Shown here: positions 36,163 to 45,287 of the stretch, in pieces
How positions within the stretch are numbered: position 1 is the stretch's first letter
How the letters are laid out: every line of letters starts with the position of its first letter
Assembly: GCA_964243985.1 (NCBI GenBank)
Contig: CAXTHJ010000003.1
Coordinates: forward strand, 46,316 to 110,315
From: CAIOYC01 sp964243985
Lineage (GTDB): Bacteria; Pseudomonadota; Alphaproteobacteria; Caulobacterales; Caulobacteraceae
Direction of reading: 5' to 3'
DNA length: 64,000 nucleotides
Notes under the pieces: model-generated
What the model was told of the DNA's origin: nothing
The model's input: only the letters and a program-made list of their open reading frames with translations
The model's database searches: none
Made by a program: the position numbers and the translations under genes

Positions 36163-38313
36163 TTAGGCGGTCAAGGCTGCGGCGCCGGCTTCAGCCGTGT
36201 TCAGGGCGCGGGCGCGCTCGCTGTCGAACCATTCGATGGTTTGCTTCAGGCCGTGCCGCAGGCCAATGCTTGGCGCCCAATCTAAAACCGCCGCCGCCTT
36301 GGCGATGTCGGGCCGGCGCCGCTTGGGATCGTCCACCGGCAACGGCCTGTGCACCACCCGGGAGGAGGAGCCGGTCAGCTCCAGCACCACATCCACCAAC
36401 TCCCGCACCGTCAGCTCGATGGGGTTGCCGAGGTTGACCGGTCCCGGCTGGGGCCCGTCGAACTCCATAAGGGCGATCAGGCCGGAGACAAGATCGTCCA
36501 CATAGCAGAAGGAGCGGGTCTGGCTCCCGTCGCCGAAGACGGTGATGTCCTCTCCCGCCAGCGCCTGCGCCACGAGGTTGGAGACCACCCGCCCGTCGTC
36601 TGCCGACAGGCGCGGCCCGTAGGTGTTGAAAATCCGCGCGACCCGCACCTCGCCCCGCCCCGCCCGGTCGAAGTCGAAGGTCAGGGTCTCCGCGGCGCGT
36701 TTGCCTTCGTCGTAGCAGGCGCGGGGACCGGTGGCGTTGACATGGCCCCAATAGGTTTCCGGCTGGGGATGCACCTCCGGATCGCCATAGATCTCGCTGG
36801 TGGAGGTGAGCAGGAACCGCGCGTTACACGACTCCGCCAGCCGCAGCAGGTTGCGGGTGCCGATCACGCTGGTCATCAGCGTGTGCTCCGGGTCCGCCTG
36901 ATAGAGCGGCGGCGAGGCTGCGCAGGCGGCGTTGTATATGCGGTCGAACGGGCGGCGGGTGATGCGGGCGGGCAGCAGATCGACGATGTCGGCCTTGATA
37001 AAGTCAAACGCCGTATGGTGCATCGCCTGTTCGAGGTTGGCTAGGTTTCCGGTGAGCAGGTTATCGAGGCATGTCACCTGATGCCCTTGCGCCAGCAACC
37101 GGTCGCAGAGGTGGGAGCCGAGGAAGCCAGCGCCGCCCGCGATCAGGATACGCATCTGCTTACTTTGGGTCATGCGGGACGCTCCACGCGGTCGTGCGCT
37201 ATTTCGGTATATTGAGGGTTTGTGCGAGTTGTGCGCGATGGCGAGGCGAAGTTCGCGCTCCAGCGTATCAGCACGATCGGCGGCGGTGTGGCCGTTCAGG
37301 ACCCGCGTCCTTCCTGCTGCGGCGAGACGGAGGCGGGCGGGCTCATCCATGGTGAGCGCCGTCAGCACGTCCTCGCTTTGGCGCGCCAGCACGATCTCCT
37401 CGTCCGGCGTGAACAAGGTATCGAGCCCGTCCCACACGTCGGAGATGATGGGCGCACCGCACGCCGCGGCCTCGAACAGGCGGATACTGGGGCTGTAGCC
37501 GGCGGCGATCATGTCGGCGCGGGTGATGTTCAGGGTGAAGCGGCTGGCGGCGTAGAAGGCCGGATGTTCCGCTGGCGGAACATGCTCCAGCCGCTCGACG
37601 TTGGCGGGCCAGTCGATATCATCCGGGTACTGAGGACCGGCCACCACAAATTTCAGGTACGGCGCGCGGCGGGCGGGCTCCAGCAGTAGGCGCTCCAGCG
37701 CCGGTTGCCGGTCGTCGCTGTAGGTGCCGAGATAGGAGAGGTCCCACCGCTTTTGCGTTTCCAGAGGCCGGTAAACGTCAGGATCAGCCGAGCAGTAGAG
37801 CGCCCGCGCCGCCGGCGAGCCGTAATCCCGCTCCAGCCGCTCCAGCGTCGGGCCGCCAGTGAAGGAAAAGTAGACGTCGTAATCGGCGATCTGGTCCGGA
37901 GCGATATAGCTGGCTTCACCCCGTTCGAGGTCCGCTAGGGTGACCGGCGTATCGATGTCGTAGAAGGCGACCGGCCCGTTGGCCAGGCCCATGGCCCAGC
38001 GGCCGACCTGCACCCCTTGCGGCGTGTATGAGCCGACGATCACCGCATCCGCCGCCGCCACCTGATCGGCGAACCGTTCCAGATCGAGCACGTCGCGATA
38101 GAACTCCAGACGGCAATAGTCCGGGCTAGGAAGATCGCGGTGGGCGGCGTACCAGGGCGTCTCCCGCTCCAGGAACAGCACCTGGTGTCCGCGCACGGTG
38201 AACGCCTTCAGGAGGGCGCGGTAGGTGACGGCATGACCGTTGCCCCATGAGGATGAGAGGCTGAGGCCGAGGACGACGATGTTCATGGGCTTGTCATTCG
38301 AAAGTTCGCTCAT
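36163..38313 (-). CDS. Fused CgeB-type glycosyltransferase and UDP-glucuronate-decarboxylase-like SDR
   Basis: A single open frame encodes 716 residues with two enzymes. Residues ~10-365 are a CgeB-type glycosyltransferase: MNIVVLGLSLSSSWGNGHAV, DLSYLGTYSDDRQPALERLL and GYSPSIRLFEAAACGAPIIS with DVWDG. After a ~25-residue linker, residues ~385-710 form an extended SDR: LIAGGAGFLGSHLCDRLLAQ, TSTSEIYGDPEVHPQPETYW and GPRACYDEGKRAAETL, the motifs of UDP-glucuronate decarboxylases, which make UDP-xylose. An internal ATG at 37173 with GGAG eight bases upstream could also start the SDR separately. No stop codon separates them. The start overlaps the upstream gene (ATGA). Confidence 0.86.
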   Translation of the reverse strand: MSELSNDKPMNIVVLGLSLSSSWGNGHAVTYRALLKAFTVRGHQVLFLERETPWYAAHRDLPSPDYCRLEFYRDVLDLERFADQVAAADAVIVGSYTPQGVQVGRWAMGLANGPVAFYDIDTPVTLADLERGEASYIAPDQIADYDVYFSFTGGPTLERLERDYGSPAARALYCSADPDVYRPLETQKRWDLSYLGTYSDDRQPALERLLLEPARRAPYLKFVVAGPQYPDDIDWPANVERLEHVPPAEHPAFYAASRFTLNITRADMIAAGYSPSIRLFEAAACGAPIISDVWDGLDTLFTPDEEIVLARQSEDVLTALTMDEPARLRLAAAGRTRVLNGHTAADRADTLERELRLAIAHNSHKPSIYRNSARPRGASRMTQSKQMRILIAGGAGFLGSHLCDRLLAQGHQVTCLDNLLTGNLANLEQAMHHTAFDFIKADIVDLLPARITRRPFDRIYNAACAASPPLYQADPEHTLMTSVIGTRNLLRLAESCNARFLLTSTSEIYGDPEVHPQPETYWGHVNATGPRACYDEGKRAAETLTFDFDRAGRGEVRVARIFNTYGPRLSADDGRVVSNLVAQALAGEDITVFGDGSQTRSFCYVDDLVSGLIALMEFDGPQPGPVNLGNPIELTVRELVDVVLELTGSSSRVVHRPLPVDDPKRRRPDIAKAAAVLDWAPSIGLRHGLKQTIEWFDSERARALNTAEAGAAALTA

Positions 38314-39401
38314 GCCGCCGACCTTTCGGTTCGCTTGGCCAGTTCGGACCGCAACAACGCATCCACTTCCGCGGCCCGCTGGGCGTAGGTGTGATCCTTC
38401 AGCACGCGTTGGCGGGCCGCTTCGCCGATAGCTTTGGAGCGCTCGGGCGTCAGCGCCGCCAGATGCTCGGCCACCTCCTGCCCATCGCGGGCGACAAGGA
38501 TTTCGGCGCCGGGCTTGAGGAACTGCTCGACCCCTTCCCACGCGTCGGTGATCAGGCAGGCAGCGGCGCCGGCGGCCTCGAACACGCGGGTGGCGGGAGA
38601 GAAACCGACCTCCGCCATGCTGTCGCGGGCGACGTTCAGCACCGCCAGCGGCGAGCAGTTGAAGGCGTTATGGTCTGCCGTGCCCACGTGGCCCACGTGC
38701 TCGACGTTCGTCGGCATGGACTTATCCTGCCAGCCGCTACCGCCGAGGAGAAAGCGGCGCTCGGGTAGGCGCGTCGCCGGCTCGAGGAAGAAGCGCTCGA
38801 TCCGCACCTCCCGGTCCGGAAGGCGGTTGGCGAGGAGCGCGAGATCGCAGACGAAGCGCGGTTCGGGCGGAACGGGGAAGTGGGTGGTGGGATCGAGAGC
38901 GTTGTAGATCGGACGGCAACGCGCCGCGCCGATCGCCTCGTAAGCCTCGACTACCGGAGGTCCGCCGCCGTAGGTTAACACGAAATCCAGCAGCGGCAGG
39001 GTTCGCAGCAGAGGGTGGTCCGGATTCTGCCGCAGTTCCGCCAGGGTGGCGGGGGCGTCCACGTCCCAGAAGATGCGAATGGCATCCGGCCGGGCGGCCC
39101 TCATCACGTCCAGCAGTTCGGCGTCGAAGACGCCGACGCCGCTGGTTTTCACAACCACGTCCGCCTCCACCGCGCGATCGATCACGGCGCGGCAGGCTTC
39201 GGGCGTTGCATCGTAAACCACCACGTTAGCCCAAGCAGGCGGATCAATGTCTCGGTGCTGCTGACGATCTAAGGCGTCCGGCTCGTAGAAGGTGATTTGC
39301 CAGCCCCGCTTCGCCAGCTCGCTTAACATGCCGCGGTAGTAGGTGGCGGCGCCGTTCCAGTAGGCGGAAAGCAGGCTGGAGCCGTAGAAGGCGATCTTCA
39401 T
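38310..39401 (-). CDS. CgeB-family glycosyltransferase
   Basis: A 363-residue cytoplasmic glycosyltransferase of GT-B fold. The N-terminal domain begins MKIAFYGSSLLSAYWNGAAT, the family's glycine-rich first strand; the C-terminal domain has CDLALLANRLPDREVRIERF (beta strand with nucleotide-contacting Arg), then VGFSPATRVFEAAGAAACLI and DAWEG, which matches the FEAAACG-type nucleotide-sugar site in CgeB. It uses an unknown sugar nucleotide. It is one of three CgeB-like paralogues in a row and overlaps both neighbours by four bases. Confidence 0.85.
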   Translation of the reverse strand: MKIAFYGSSLLSAYWNGAATYYRGMLSELAKRGWQITFYEPDALDRQQHRDIDPPAWANVVVYDATPEACRAVIDRAVEADVVVKTSGVGVFDAELLDVMRAARPDAIRIFWDVDAPATLAELRQNPDHPLLRTLPLLDFVLTYGGGPPVVEAYEAIGAARCRPIYNALDPTTHFPVPPEPRFVCDLALLANRLPDREVRIERFFLEPATRLPERRFLLGGSGWQDKSMPTNVEHVGHVGTADHNAFNCSPLAVLNVARDSMAEVGFSPATRVFEAAGAAACLITDAWEGVEQFLKPGAEILVARDGQEVAEHLAALTPERSKAIGEAARQRVLKDHTYAQRAAEVDALLRSELAKRTERSAA

Positions 39402-40528
39402 TCGGCGAGCTCCAAGGATTTGAGCGGAGAGGCCGGCGCAGCGTCCCTTAGCTGGGTTAGGATGCTCAGAAGCTCGTCCACCCGGTGCGCGCAGGTGTGA
39501 TGGGCAAGGATGGTCTCGAGGCCGCTTTTCACCAGCGCCGCTCTCAATGCCGCGTCGTGTTGAAGATCGTTTAGATGGCGGAGCATCGCCGCGCCGTCCT
39601 CAGCGGTCAGGAAATCCTGGCCGGGCCGGAACAGGTGTTCGCTGTCCTGCCACGGCGCGCTGACCAGGGGGATGCCGCAGGCGAGCGCCTCGAACACGCG
39701 GATGGTTGGGATGCCGGGCAGCTGCTCTACATAGAAGCGGCGCGGCACGTGCACGGTGGCGAGGTGGCTTGCGAACACCTCAGGCGCTGAAGCGTTGGCG
39801 ATCCAGCCGCGATAGTGCGCGCCATAGTGGTTCAGCAGCGCCAGCGCCTCGGTGGGGTAGCGGACCCCGTGGATGTCGAGGGATAGGCCGGCCTCGCGTG
39901 CGGGCTGCAGCAGAAAGGTTTCAAGCTCCCGTGTCCGCTCGCCGTCGCCCCAGTTGCCGATCCAAACGAGGCCCTCGCGCGGTAGTTCTTCCGTAGGCGG
40001 ACGAAACAGGCGCACGTCCGCCGCTTCGTGCCAGACGAACACCCGCTCGCCCCAGCCCCAGCGGCGATAGATCTCCGCCAGCGTTTCGCCGAACGCCAGG
40101 ACGCCGTCGTAGCCGTCGAGATCGAAGGCGGTGATGGCGGCGGGATCGCTGACGGCGCGGTGGTGGGTGTCGTGGAAGAGGAGCGTGAAGCGCCCGCCGC
40201 CGGTCCGCAGCCGTCCGAGTGACGCCACCAGCTTCGGCTCGTTCCACTCGTGGACAATGACCACGTCGGCGCCGTCGCACGCCTGCGCCAGATCCAGGTT
40301 GGGGCCGTAGGTCTTGGACGTTAGATCGGGGTATGCTCGCCGCCAAGGCTTCAGCCCTGCCTCCCCATGATCAGCAAGGAGATTTTTCAGGCTCCAGGCG
40401 CCTTCGGGCTCATAAACCTGAACCTCGTGCCCGCGCGCAACGAGATCGCGCAGCACGCCCCGCAGGAAGTGGGCGTTGCCGTGGTTCCAGCAGGAAGCGA
40501 GTGAATGGGTGAAGTAGACGACCTTCAC
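39398..40528 (-). CDS. CgeB-family glycosyltransferase, second copy
   Basis: A 376-residue GT-B enzyme. It starts MKVVYFTHSLASCWNHGNAH with a GTG codon that overlaps the upstream stop. The C-terminal half holds LVWIGNWGDGERTRELETFL, LPGIPTIRVFEALACGIPLV and APWQDSEHLF, the donor-sugar site (E of FEALACG). The motif set is close to that of the next genes, suggesting a series of paralogues adding successive sugars. No signal peptide or membrane segment. Confidence 0.85.
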   Translation of the reverse strand: MKVVYFTHSLASCWNHGNAHFLRGVLRDLVARGHEVQVYEPEGAWSLKNLLADHGEAGLKPWRRAYPDLTSKTYGPNLDLAQACDGADVVIVHEWNEPKLVASLGRLRTGGGRFTLLFHDTHHRAVSDPAAITAFDLDGYDGVLAFGETLAEIYRRWGWGERVFVWHEAADVRLFRPPTEELPREGLVWIGNWGDGERTRELETFLLQPAREAGLSLDIHGVRYPTEALALLNHYGAHYRGWIANASAPEVFASHLATVHVPRRFYVEQLPGIPTIRVFEALACGIPLVSAPWQDSEHLFRPGQDFLTAEDGAAMLRHLNDLQHDAALRAALVKSGLETILAHHTCAHRVDELLSILTQLRDAAPASPLKSLELAE

Positions 40529-41634
40529 GCCGCCGCCTCCGTGCGCCGGCGATCGGCGAGGACGTCGCGATAGACGGCCAGCGTGCCCTCCACCATCGCC
40601 TCGACGCTGAACGCCGCCGCTCGCGCCGCCGCCAAGCGGCCAAGGCGCTCGGTTTCGGCCGGGTCGTCCAGCAGCCGGTCGAGGATGTCGGCGACCGCTT
40701 CAGGATCGCCAGACGCCACGAAGACCGCAGCGCCGTTCCACAGTTCGCGGAAGGTCGGTATGTCGGACAGCACCAGGGCGCAGCCGGCCTGCGCGGCTTC
40801 CAGAACGCCGAGGCCGAAGGGTTCGTACAATGCGAGCGAGGCGAACGCGGCGGCGTCGTTCAACCGCTCGGTCATGGCGGCGGCGTCCAGCGCGCCCAAG
40901 GACTGCACCGCAATCAGCGTCGCCGTCTGTCCTTGCGGCCCGTTCAGGGGTCCGGCGGCCAGTACCTTGCCGCGCATCTTCGCCGCCGCCGCATCCAAGG
41001 TGGCGATGTTCTTGCCGTCATCCCAAAGCCGGCCGGCGGTGAAGACGTGGCGCTGTTTTCGCGTGGGATCGAAGCGCCGCTCACCGGCGCCCCGCCCGTT
41101 GCGCACGCCCCTGACGGCAAAGCCATAGCGGGCGAGGGTGTCCTGCACGAAGGAGAAGCTCGGCGCGATCAGGGCGGCGCAGGCGGCGTAGCCTTGTTCC
41201 AACGCCTCGGTGCGCCAGCGGAAGTCCTTCGGGAGCGGGCCCCCGCGCACGGCGCTCCACCAAGTGGCGAGGCAGGAGTGGCAGGCGCCGACCACCGGCA
41301 CGCTGAACGCTGCGTCGGCCGCCAAGGCGGGGCTGTTCAGGTGTACGAGGTCTGCGCCGCAATCATCCGCCAAGGCGGCGAGGCTGCGTCCGGCCTTGGC
41401 GACCACGCCGATGTCGTCGGCCATCCAATCGAGCGGCAGTCCCGTCTCCACCAGCTTGATGTTCAGTGACGCGGCGGCTTGACGTTGCGCGGGCGACGGG
41501 CCCGGACGGAGCATCGCCAGGGTGACATCGACGCCCGCCTTCTCCAGGCCGGCGGCAAGGTCGATCGAATAGGTCCAGACGCCGCCCACCGCGTCCGTCG
41601 TCATCAGGACGTGCAGCCGCTCTCGCCGCTTCAC
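40525..41634 (-). CDS. Glycosyltransferase, GT4-type
   Basis: A 369-residue GT-B glycosyltransferase of the classical group 1 (GT4) type. The N-terminus VLMTTDAVGGVWTYSIDLAA is the GGVxxH-type acceptor loop; EPFGLGVLEAAQAGCALVLS is the canonical GT4 donor motif with the paired Glu residues (EPFGLxxLEA). The start is a GTG overlapping the upstream stop (GTGA). GT4 enzymes such as MshA and PimA use inositol phosphates or phosphatidylinositol as acceptors, so this is the most natural candidate for transfer onto an inositol. Confidence 0.88.
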   Translation of the reverse strand: MKRRERLHVLMTTDAVGGVWTYSIDLAAGLEKAGVDVTLAMLRPGPSPAQRQAAASLNIKLVETGLPLDWMADDIGVVAKAGRSLAALADDCGADLVHLNSPALAADAAFSVPVVGACHSCLATWWSAVRGGPLPKDFRWRTEALEQGYAACAALIAPSFSFVQDTLARYGFAVRGVRNGRGAGERRFDPTRKQRHVFTAGRLWDDGKNIATLDAAAAKMRGKVLAAGPLNGPQGQTATLIAVQSLGALDAAAMTERLNDAAAFASLALYEPFGLGVLEAAQAGCALVLSDIPTFRELWNGAAVFVASGDPEAVADILDRLLDDPAETERLGRLAAARAAAFSVEAMVEGTLAVYRDVLADRRRTEAAA

Positions 41635-42704
41635 GCCGCCGCCTCTCGCGTGCGGCTGACGGCGCCGATGGTCTGCGATTTCAGCCAGGTGGCCAGCTCC
41701 GCCACGCCGTCGCGCCAGGGCTTGGGCTTGTCCAGCGCTAGCGCCGCGCGGGCCGCGGAGGCGTCGGCGACGAAATAGCGCTGATCGCCGGGACGCCAGT
41801 CGTGGACGCTGACGGCCGTCTTGCGTCCGACCAGCTGGTCGATATGGGCGATCAGCCGGCGCAGGCTCACCGCGTTGGAGGGCCCGCCGCCGAGGTTGAA
41901 CGCCCGCCCTTTGACCGCTTCGATCCGGCTCCAGGCGGCCATGTAGGCGTCCACCGCATCGTTCACGTTCAGGATGTCTCGGACCTGACAGCCGTCGCCG
42001 TAGAGGCTGATCGGCTCGCCCTTCAGCGCGCTGATGAGGAAATGGGCGACCCAGCCCTGGTCTTCGGTGCCCATCTGGCGGGGACCGTAGATGCAGCTCA
42101 TGCGCATCACGCAGGTCGGCAGGTCGAAACTGCGGGCGTAATCGAGCACATACTGGTCCGCCGCGCCTTTCGAGCAGCCGTAGGGGGTGTGGAAATCCAG
42201 CGGCCGCGTCTCGCTGACGCCGCGCACGCGCAGGGCGTCGTCGGTCGGCAGATAGCAGTCGTCATGAAGCGAGAGCGGCACGTCGCCGAGGTCGCCGTAG
42301 ACCTTGTTGGTGCTGGCGAAGACCACCGGACTGCGGCGGCCCTGGCGGCGGACGGCTTCCAGAAGGTTGATCGTGCCCCGGATGTTGATCTCGAAATCCT
42401 CCACCGGATCGACCATGCTGGTGGTGACGGCGACCTGGGCGGCCATGTGGAACACCGCATCCACACCTTCGACGGCGCGGCCGACAGCGTCTTCGTCGCG
42501 AATGTCGGCGATCATCGCTTCGATGCGATCGCCGTGGCGAGCTTGCAGCCAGTCGAGGTTCCGCTCGACACCGGGGCGGGCGAGGATGTCGAACACGCGG
42601 ACGCTATGGCCCTCGCTTGCCAGTCGTTCGGCGAGGTTGCAGCCTATGAAGCCGGCGCCGCCGGTGACCAGCACCTTGCTCGGGGAAGTGGAGGCGGCGC
42701 TCAC
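41631..42704 (-). CDS. NAD-dependent nucleotide-sugar epimerase (CDP-paratose-2-epimerase-like)
   Basis: A 357-residue extended SDR. VLVTGGAGFIGCNLAERLAS is the cofactor motif; VVFASTNKVYGDLGDVPLSL has the STNKVYG variant seen in CDP-paratose/tyvelose-2-epimerases; YGCSKGAADQYVLDYARSF has the catalytic Tyr-Lys. GTG start and stop overlap the neighbours by four bases. It would change the configuration of a sugar nucleotide for the glycosyltransferases of the operon. The exact sugar is uncertain. Confidence 0.87.
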   Translation of the reverse strand: MSAASTSPSKVLVTGGAGFIGCNLAERLASEGHSVRVFDILARPGVERNLDWLQARHGDRIEAMIADIRDEDAVGRAVEGVDAVFHMAAQVAVTTSMVDPVEDFEINIRGTINLLEAVRRQGRRSPVVFASTNKVYGDLGDVPLSLHDDCYLPTDDALRVRGVSETRPLDFHTPYGCSKGAADQYVLDYARSFDLPTCVMRMSCIYGPRQMGTEDQGWVAHFLISALKGEPISLYGDGCQVRDILNVNDAVDAYMAAWSRIEAVKGRAFNLGGGPSNAVSLRRLIAHIDQLVGRKTAVSVHDWRPGDQRYFVADASAARAALALDKPKPWRDGVAELATWLKSQTIGAVSRTREAAA

Positions 42705-43813
42705 GTGACCAGTCCCCGCATCTCAAGTTCCTTGCGGGCTTCCACTACCCGATCTTCAGACTCCTGGCGCGCCACCCATTCGGCGAGTTCGGCCAAGCCT
42801 TCGGAAAAGTCCTGCCGCGGCGCATAGCCGAGCACTGTCCGCGCCTTGGTCAAATCGGGGATGTTATGACGGATGTCGCCGGCGCGTGCCTTGTGGGTGA
42901 TCTCGGGTCGAAGGTCCCCTCGGCCCATGGAGGCGGCCTGCAACTGCGCCACCTCCTCCACCGTGCGGTCTTCGCCGGAAGCGATGTTGAACACTTGGCC
43001 ATCCGCTTCGGGCTTGTGCAGCGCAAGCACGAAGGCGCGGGCGATGTCGGTGACGTGGACGAAATCCCGCCGCTGCTGCCCGTCCTCAAACACCATCGGC
43101 GGCTGGCCATTGGCGATGCGGGAGGCGAAGATGGCCAGGACGCCGGTATAGGGGTTGGAAAGCGCCTGCCCGGGACCGTAGATGTTCCACAGGCGCAGCG
43201 CGCAGCCCTCCATGCCGTATTGGGCGGTGAGGGTGAGGGTCAGGCGCTCCTGCACGTACTTGCCGATGGCGTAGACGGATTTCAGCGCCGGCTGCTTGGT
43301 CTCCGGCGTAGGAACAGGGATCAGGGGGCGACCCTCGGCGTCCAAGGGGTCCCAGGACCCGTCGGCGTTACGGCCGCCGCGCACCAGATCCTCCACCAGC
43401 TTGCCGTCCGCCGTGCGGTAGAGTCCTTCGCCGTAGATGCTCATGGAGGAGGCGACCACCACCCGCTTCACGGGATTGTCGATCAGTTGTTGGAACAGGA
43501 CGGCGGTGCCGTAGTCGTTGACCGAGGTGTAGCGGTCCACCGCATACATGCTCTGGCCGACGCCCACCTCGGCGGCGAGATGCACCACCCGATCAACCCC
43601 GCGGATCGCTTTCAGCACCATGGCTTCGTCGCGGATGTCGCCGACCAGAAGTTCGATGTCGGGGTCAAGTTCAGTGGGGCGCTGGCGGGTGGGATGGACC
43701 TGCTCGATCAGGCTGTCGAGGATGCGCACATGGTCGCCGCGCTCCAGAAGCGCCTTGGCGAGGTGGCGGCCGATAAACCCGGCGCCGCCGGTGATCAGGA
43801 CGGTTTCAGCCAT
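42701..43813 (-). CDS. NAD-dependent nucleotide-sugar epimerase (dTDP-rhamnose-4-epimerase-like)
   Basis: A 370-residue extended SDR, first gene of the leftward operon. VLITGGAGFIGRHLAKALLE is the NAD motif, VVVASSMSIYGEGLYRTADG the Ser region with a long insertion before VPTPETKQPALKSVYAIGKY holding the Tyr-Lys pair, followed by LRLWNIYGPGQALSNPYTGV. The long insertion between Ser and Tyr is typical of the dTDP-L-rhamnose-4-epimerase-like group. ATG 43813 was preferred since the cofactor motif starts directly after it; GGAGG lies 12 bases upstream. Sugar specificity is an inference. Confidence 0.86.
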   Translation of the reverse strand: MAETVLITGGAGFIGRHLAKALLERGDHVRILDSLIEQVHPTRQRPTELDPDIELLVGDIRDEAMVLKAIRGVDRVVHLAAEVGVGQSMYAVDRYTSVNDYGTAVLFQQLIDNPVKRVVVASSMSIYGEGLYRTADGKLVEDLVRGGRNADGSWDPLDAEGRPLIPVPTPETKQPALKSVYAIGKYVQERLTLTLTAQYGMEGCALRLWNIYGPGQALSNPYTGVLAIFASRIANGQPPMVFEDGQQRRDFVHVTDIARAFVLALHKPEADGQVFNIASGEDRTVEEVAQLQAASMGRGDLRPEITHKARAGDIRHNIPDLTKARTVLGYAPRQDFSEGLAELAEWVARQESEDRVVEARKELEMRGLVT

Positions 43814-44168
43814 GGACGGCGAACGCCTCCGACGTGAAGGGCGACGACCGATCGTCCGCACCGCGATCGACTATTCCGCTTATCTGGTTCAATGCCCACC
43901 TCATACCCAGAGGGCCTTTAACTGATCATCTTCATCTATGTTCCCGTTGAAGATGCGAAAGTCTACCGTGAACTTAAATTATTTCTGTAATATCGGAAGC
44001 CTACGATATAGATCGATGCCGTTATTTGTCGGCTGTCCGACACTATCTTTAGCAGATCAAGGATTGTAGATGATCCTTGGCTGTTCTAAGGAACTGACCT
44101 TGGCCTTAAGGTATTGAAACTTGGCTGCCTGGACGCATGTTCGCGCCGCAGCTTCACACAGGACCGTC
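43814..44168. promoter_or_regulatory. Divergent promoter region of the inositol/glycosyltransferase cluster
   Basis: About 355 bases, AT-rich relative to the genes on both sides, that should carry both promoters of the cluster. Two perfect dyads are seen: TGTCGG-CTGT-CCGACA at 44027-44042 and CAAGGAT-N8-ATCCTTG at 44058-44079. No regulator gene is adjacent. Lack of a T run after either dyad argues against simple terminators. Confidence 0.5.
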
Positions 44169-45287
44169 ATGGCTCGCAAAAAGCTTCGTGTAGGGATCGT
44201 CGGCGTCGGCAACTGCGCCTCGTCCTTCGTGCAGGGGCTGTCCTACTATGCCGAGGCCACGGCCAACGAGCCGCCGCCGGGACTGATGCACGTGGAGCTT
44301 GGCGGCTATCATGTGAACGACATCGAGATCGCCGCCGCCTTTGACGTTCACGCCGGGAAGGTAGGGCGCGACGTCGGCGACGCCATCCGCCTGGCGCCCA
44401 ACAACACGCTGGAGTTCGCGCCGCCGCGAGGATGGGGGGTGCAGGTGCAGCGCGGCCCGACGCTGGACGGGCTTGGCCGCTACACCCAAGGCGACATCGA
44501 GGAGTCGGGGGCGCCGGCGGTGGATGTGGCCGAAAGCCTCAGTCGCTCGGGGGCGGAGATCCTGGTCTCCTACCTGCCGGTGGGATCGCAGGCGGCGACG
44601 GAATACTATGCCGAACAGGCGCTGAAGGCCGGCTGCGCCTTCGTCAACTGCATCCCCGTGTTTATCGCCTCCAATCCCGTCTGGGCCAAGCGGTTCGAGC
44701 AGCGCGGCCTGCCCATCATCGGCGACGACATCAAGAGCCAGGTGGGCGCCACCATCGTGCACCGGATGCTGGCCAACCTGTTCAAGGATCGCGGCGTGCG
44801 AATCGACCGCACCTATCAACTGAATTTCGGCGGCAACACCGACTTCAAGAACATGCTGGACCGCGACCGGCTGGAGTCGAAGAAAATCTCTAAGACCCAG
44901 GCCGTGACCAGCCAGTTCGACCTGCCGCTGGACGCCAAGGACGTGCATGTGGGGCCGAGCGACTTCGTGCCCTGGCTGACCGACCGCAAGTGGGCGCATA
45001 TCCGGGTGGAGGGCACCACCTTCGGCGGCGCGCCCTTGAACGTGGAGCTGAAGCTGGAGGTCTGGGACAGCCCCAACTCCGCGGGAGTGGTGATCGATGC
45101 GGTGCGCTGCGCCAAGCTCGGCCTCGATCGCGGCTTGGCCGGGCCGCTGCTCGAGCCCTCCAGCTACTTCATGAAATCGCCGCCCGAGCAGTATTCGGAC
45201 GATGAGGCGCGCGAGCGCACGCGCCGCTTCATCGCCGGCGAATTGCCCGAGCAGTCCAAGAAGCCCGCGCGCCGCATGGCGTCGTGA
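44169..45287 (+). CDS. ino1: myo-Inositol-1-phosphate synthase
   Basis: A 372-residue NAD-dependent synthase that converts glucose-6-phosphate into inositol-1-phosphate. RVGIVGVGNCASSFVQGLSYY is the NAD-binding start of the mycobacterial/archaeal-type enzymes, and LPIIGDDIKSQVGATIVHRM, TYQLNFGGNTDFKNMLD and RLESKKISKTQAVTS form the catalytic core with the Lys-rich phosphate site. The ATG at 44169 has AGGA five bases upstream. It heads the rightward operon and supplies the cyclitol that the cluster seems to decorate. The opposite-strand 388-residue frame over the same DNA is a shadow. Confidence 0.93.
   Translation: MARKKLRVGIVGVGNCASSFVQGLSYYAEATANEPPPGLMHVELGGYHVNDIEIAAAFDVHAGKVGRDVGDAIRLAPNNTLEFAPPRGWGVQVQRGPTLDGLGRYTQGDIEESGAPAVDVAESLSRSGAEILVSYLPVGSQAATEYYAEQALKAGCAFVNCIPVFIASNPVWAKRFEQRGLPIIGDDIKSQVGATIVHRMLANLFKDRGVRIDRTYQLNFGGNTDFKNMLDRDRLESKKISKTQAVTSQFDLPLDAKDVHVGPSDFVPWLTDRKWAHIRVEGTTFGGAPLNVELKLEVWDSPNSAGVVIDAVRCAKLGLDRGLAGPLLEPSSYFMKSPPEQYSDDEARERTRRFIAGELPEQSKKPARRMAS

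Noticed and set aside
41802..42827. Long plus-strand frame opposite the epimerase gene
   Set aside because: No family motifs; it is the complement of a gene with intact SDR motifs and 4-base overlaps with its neighbours.
42866..43837. 323-residue plus-strand frame opposite the first epimerase
   Set aside because: Same reason: antisense of a GC-rich gene.
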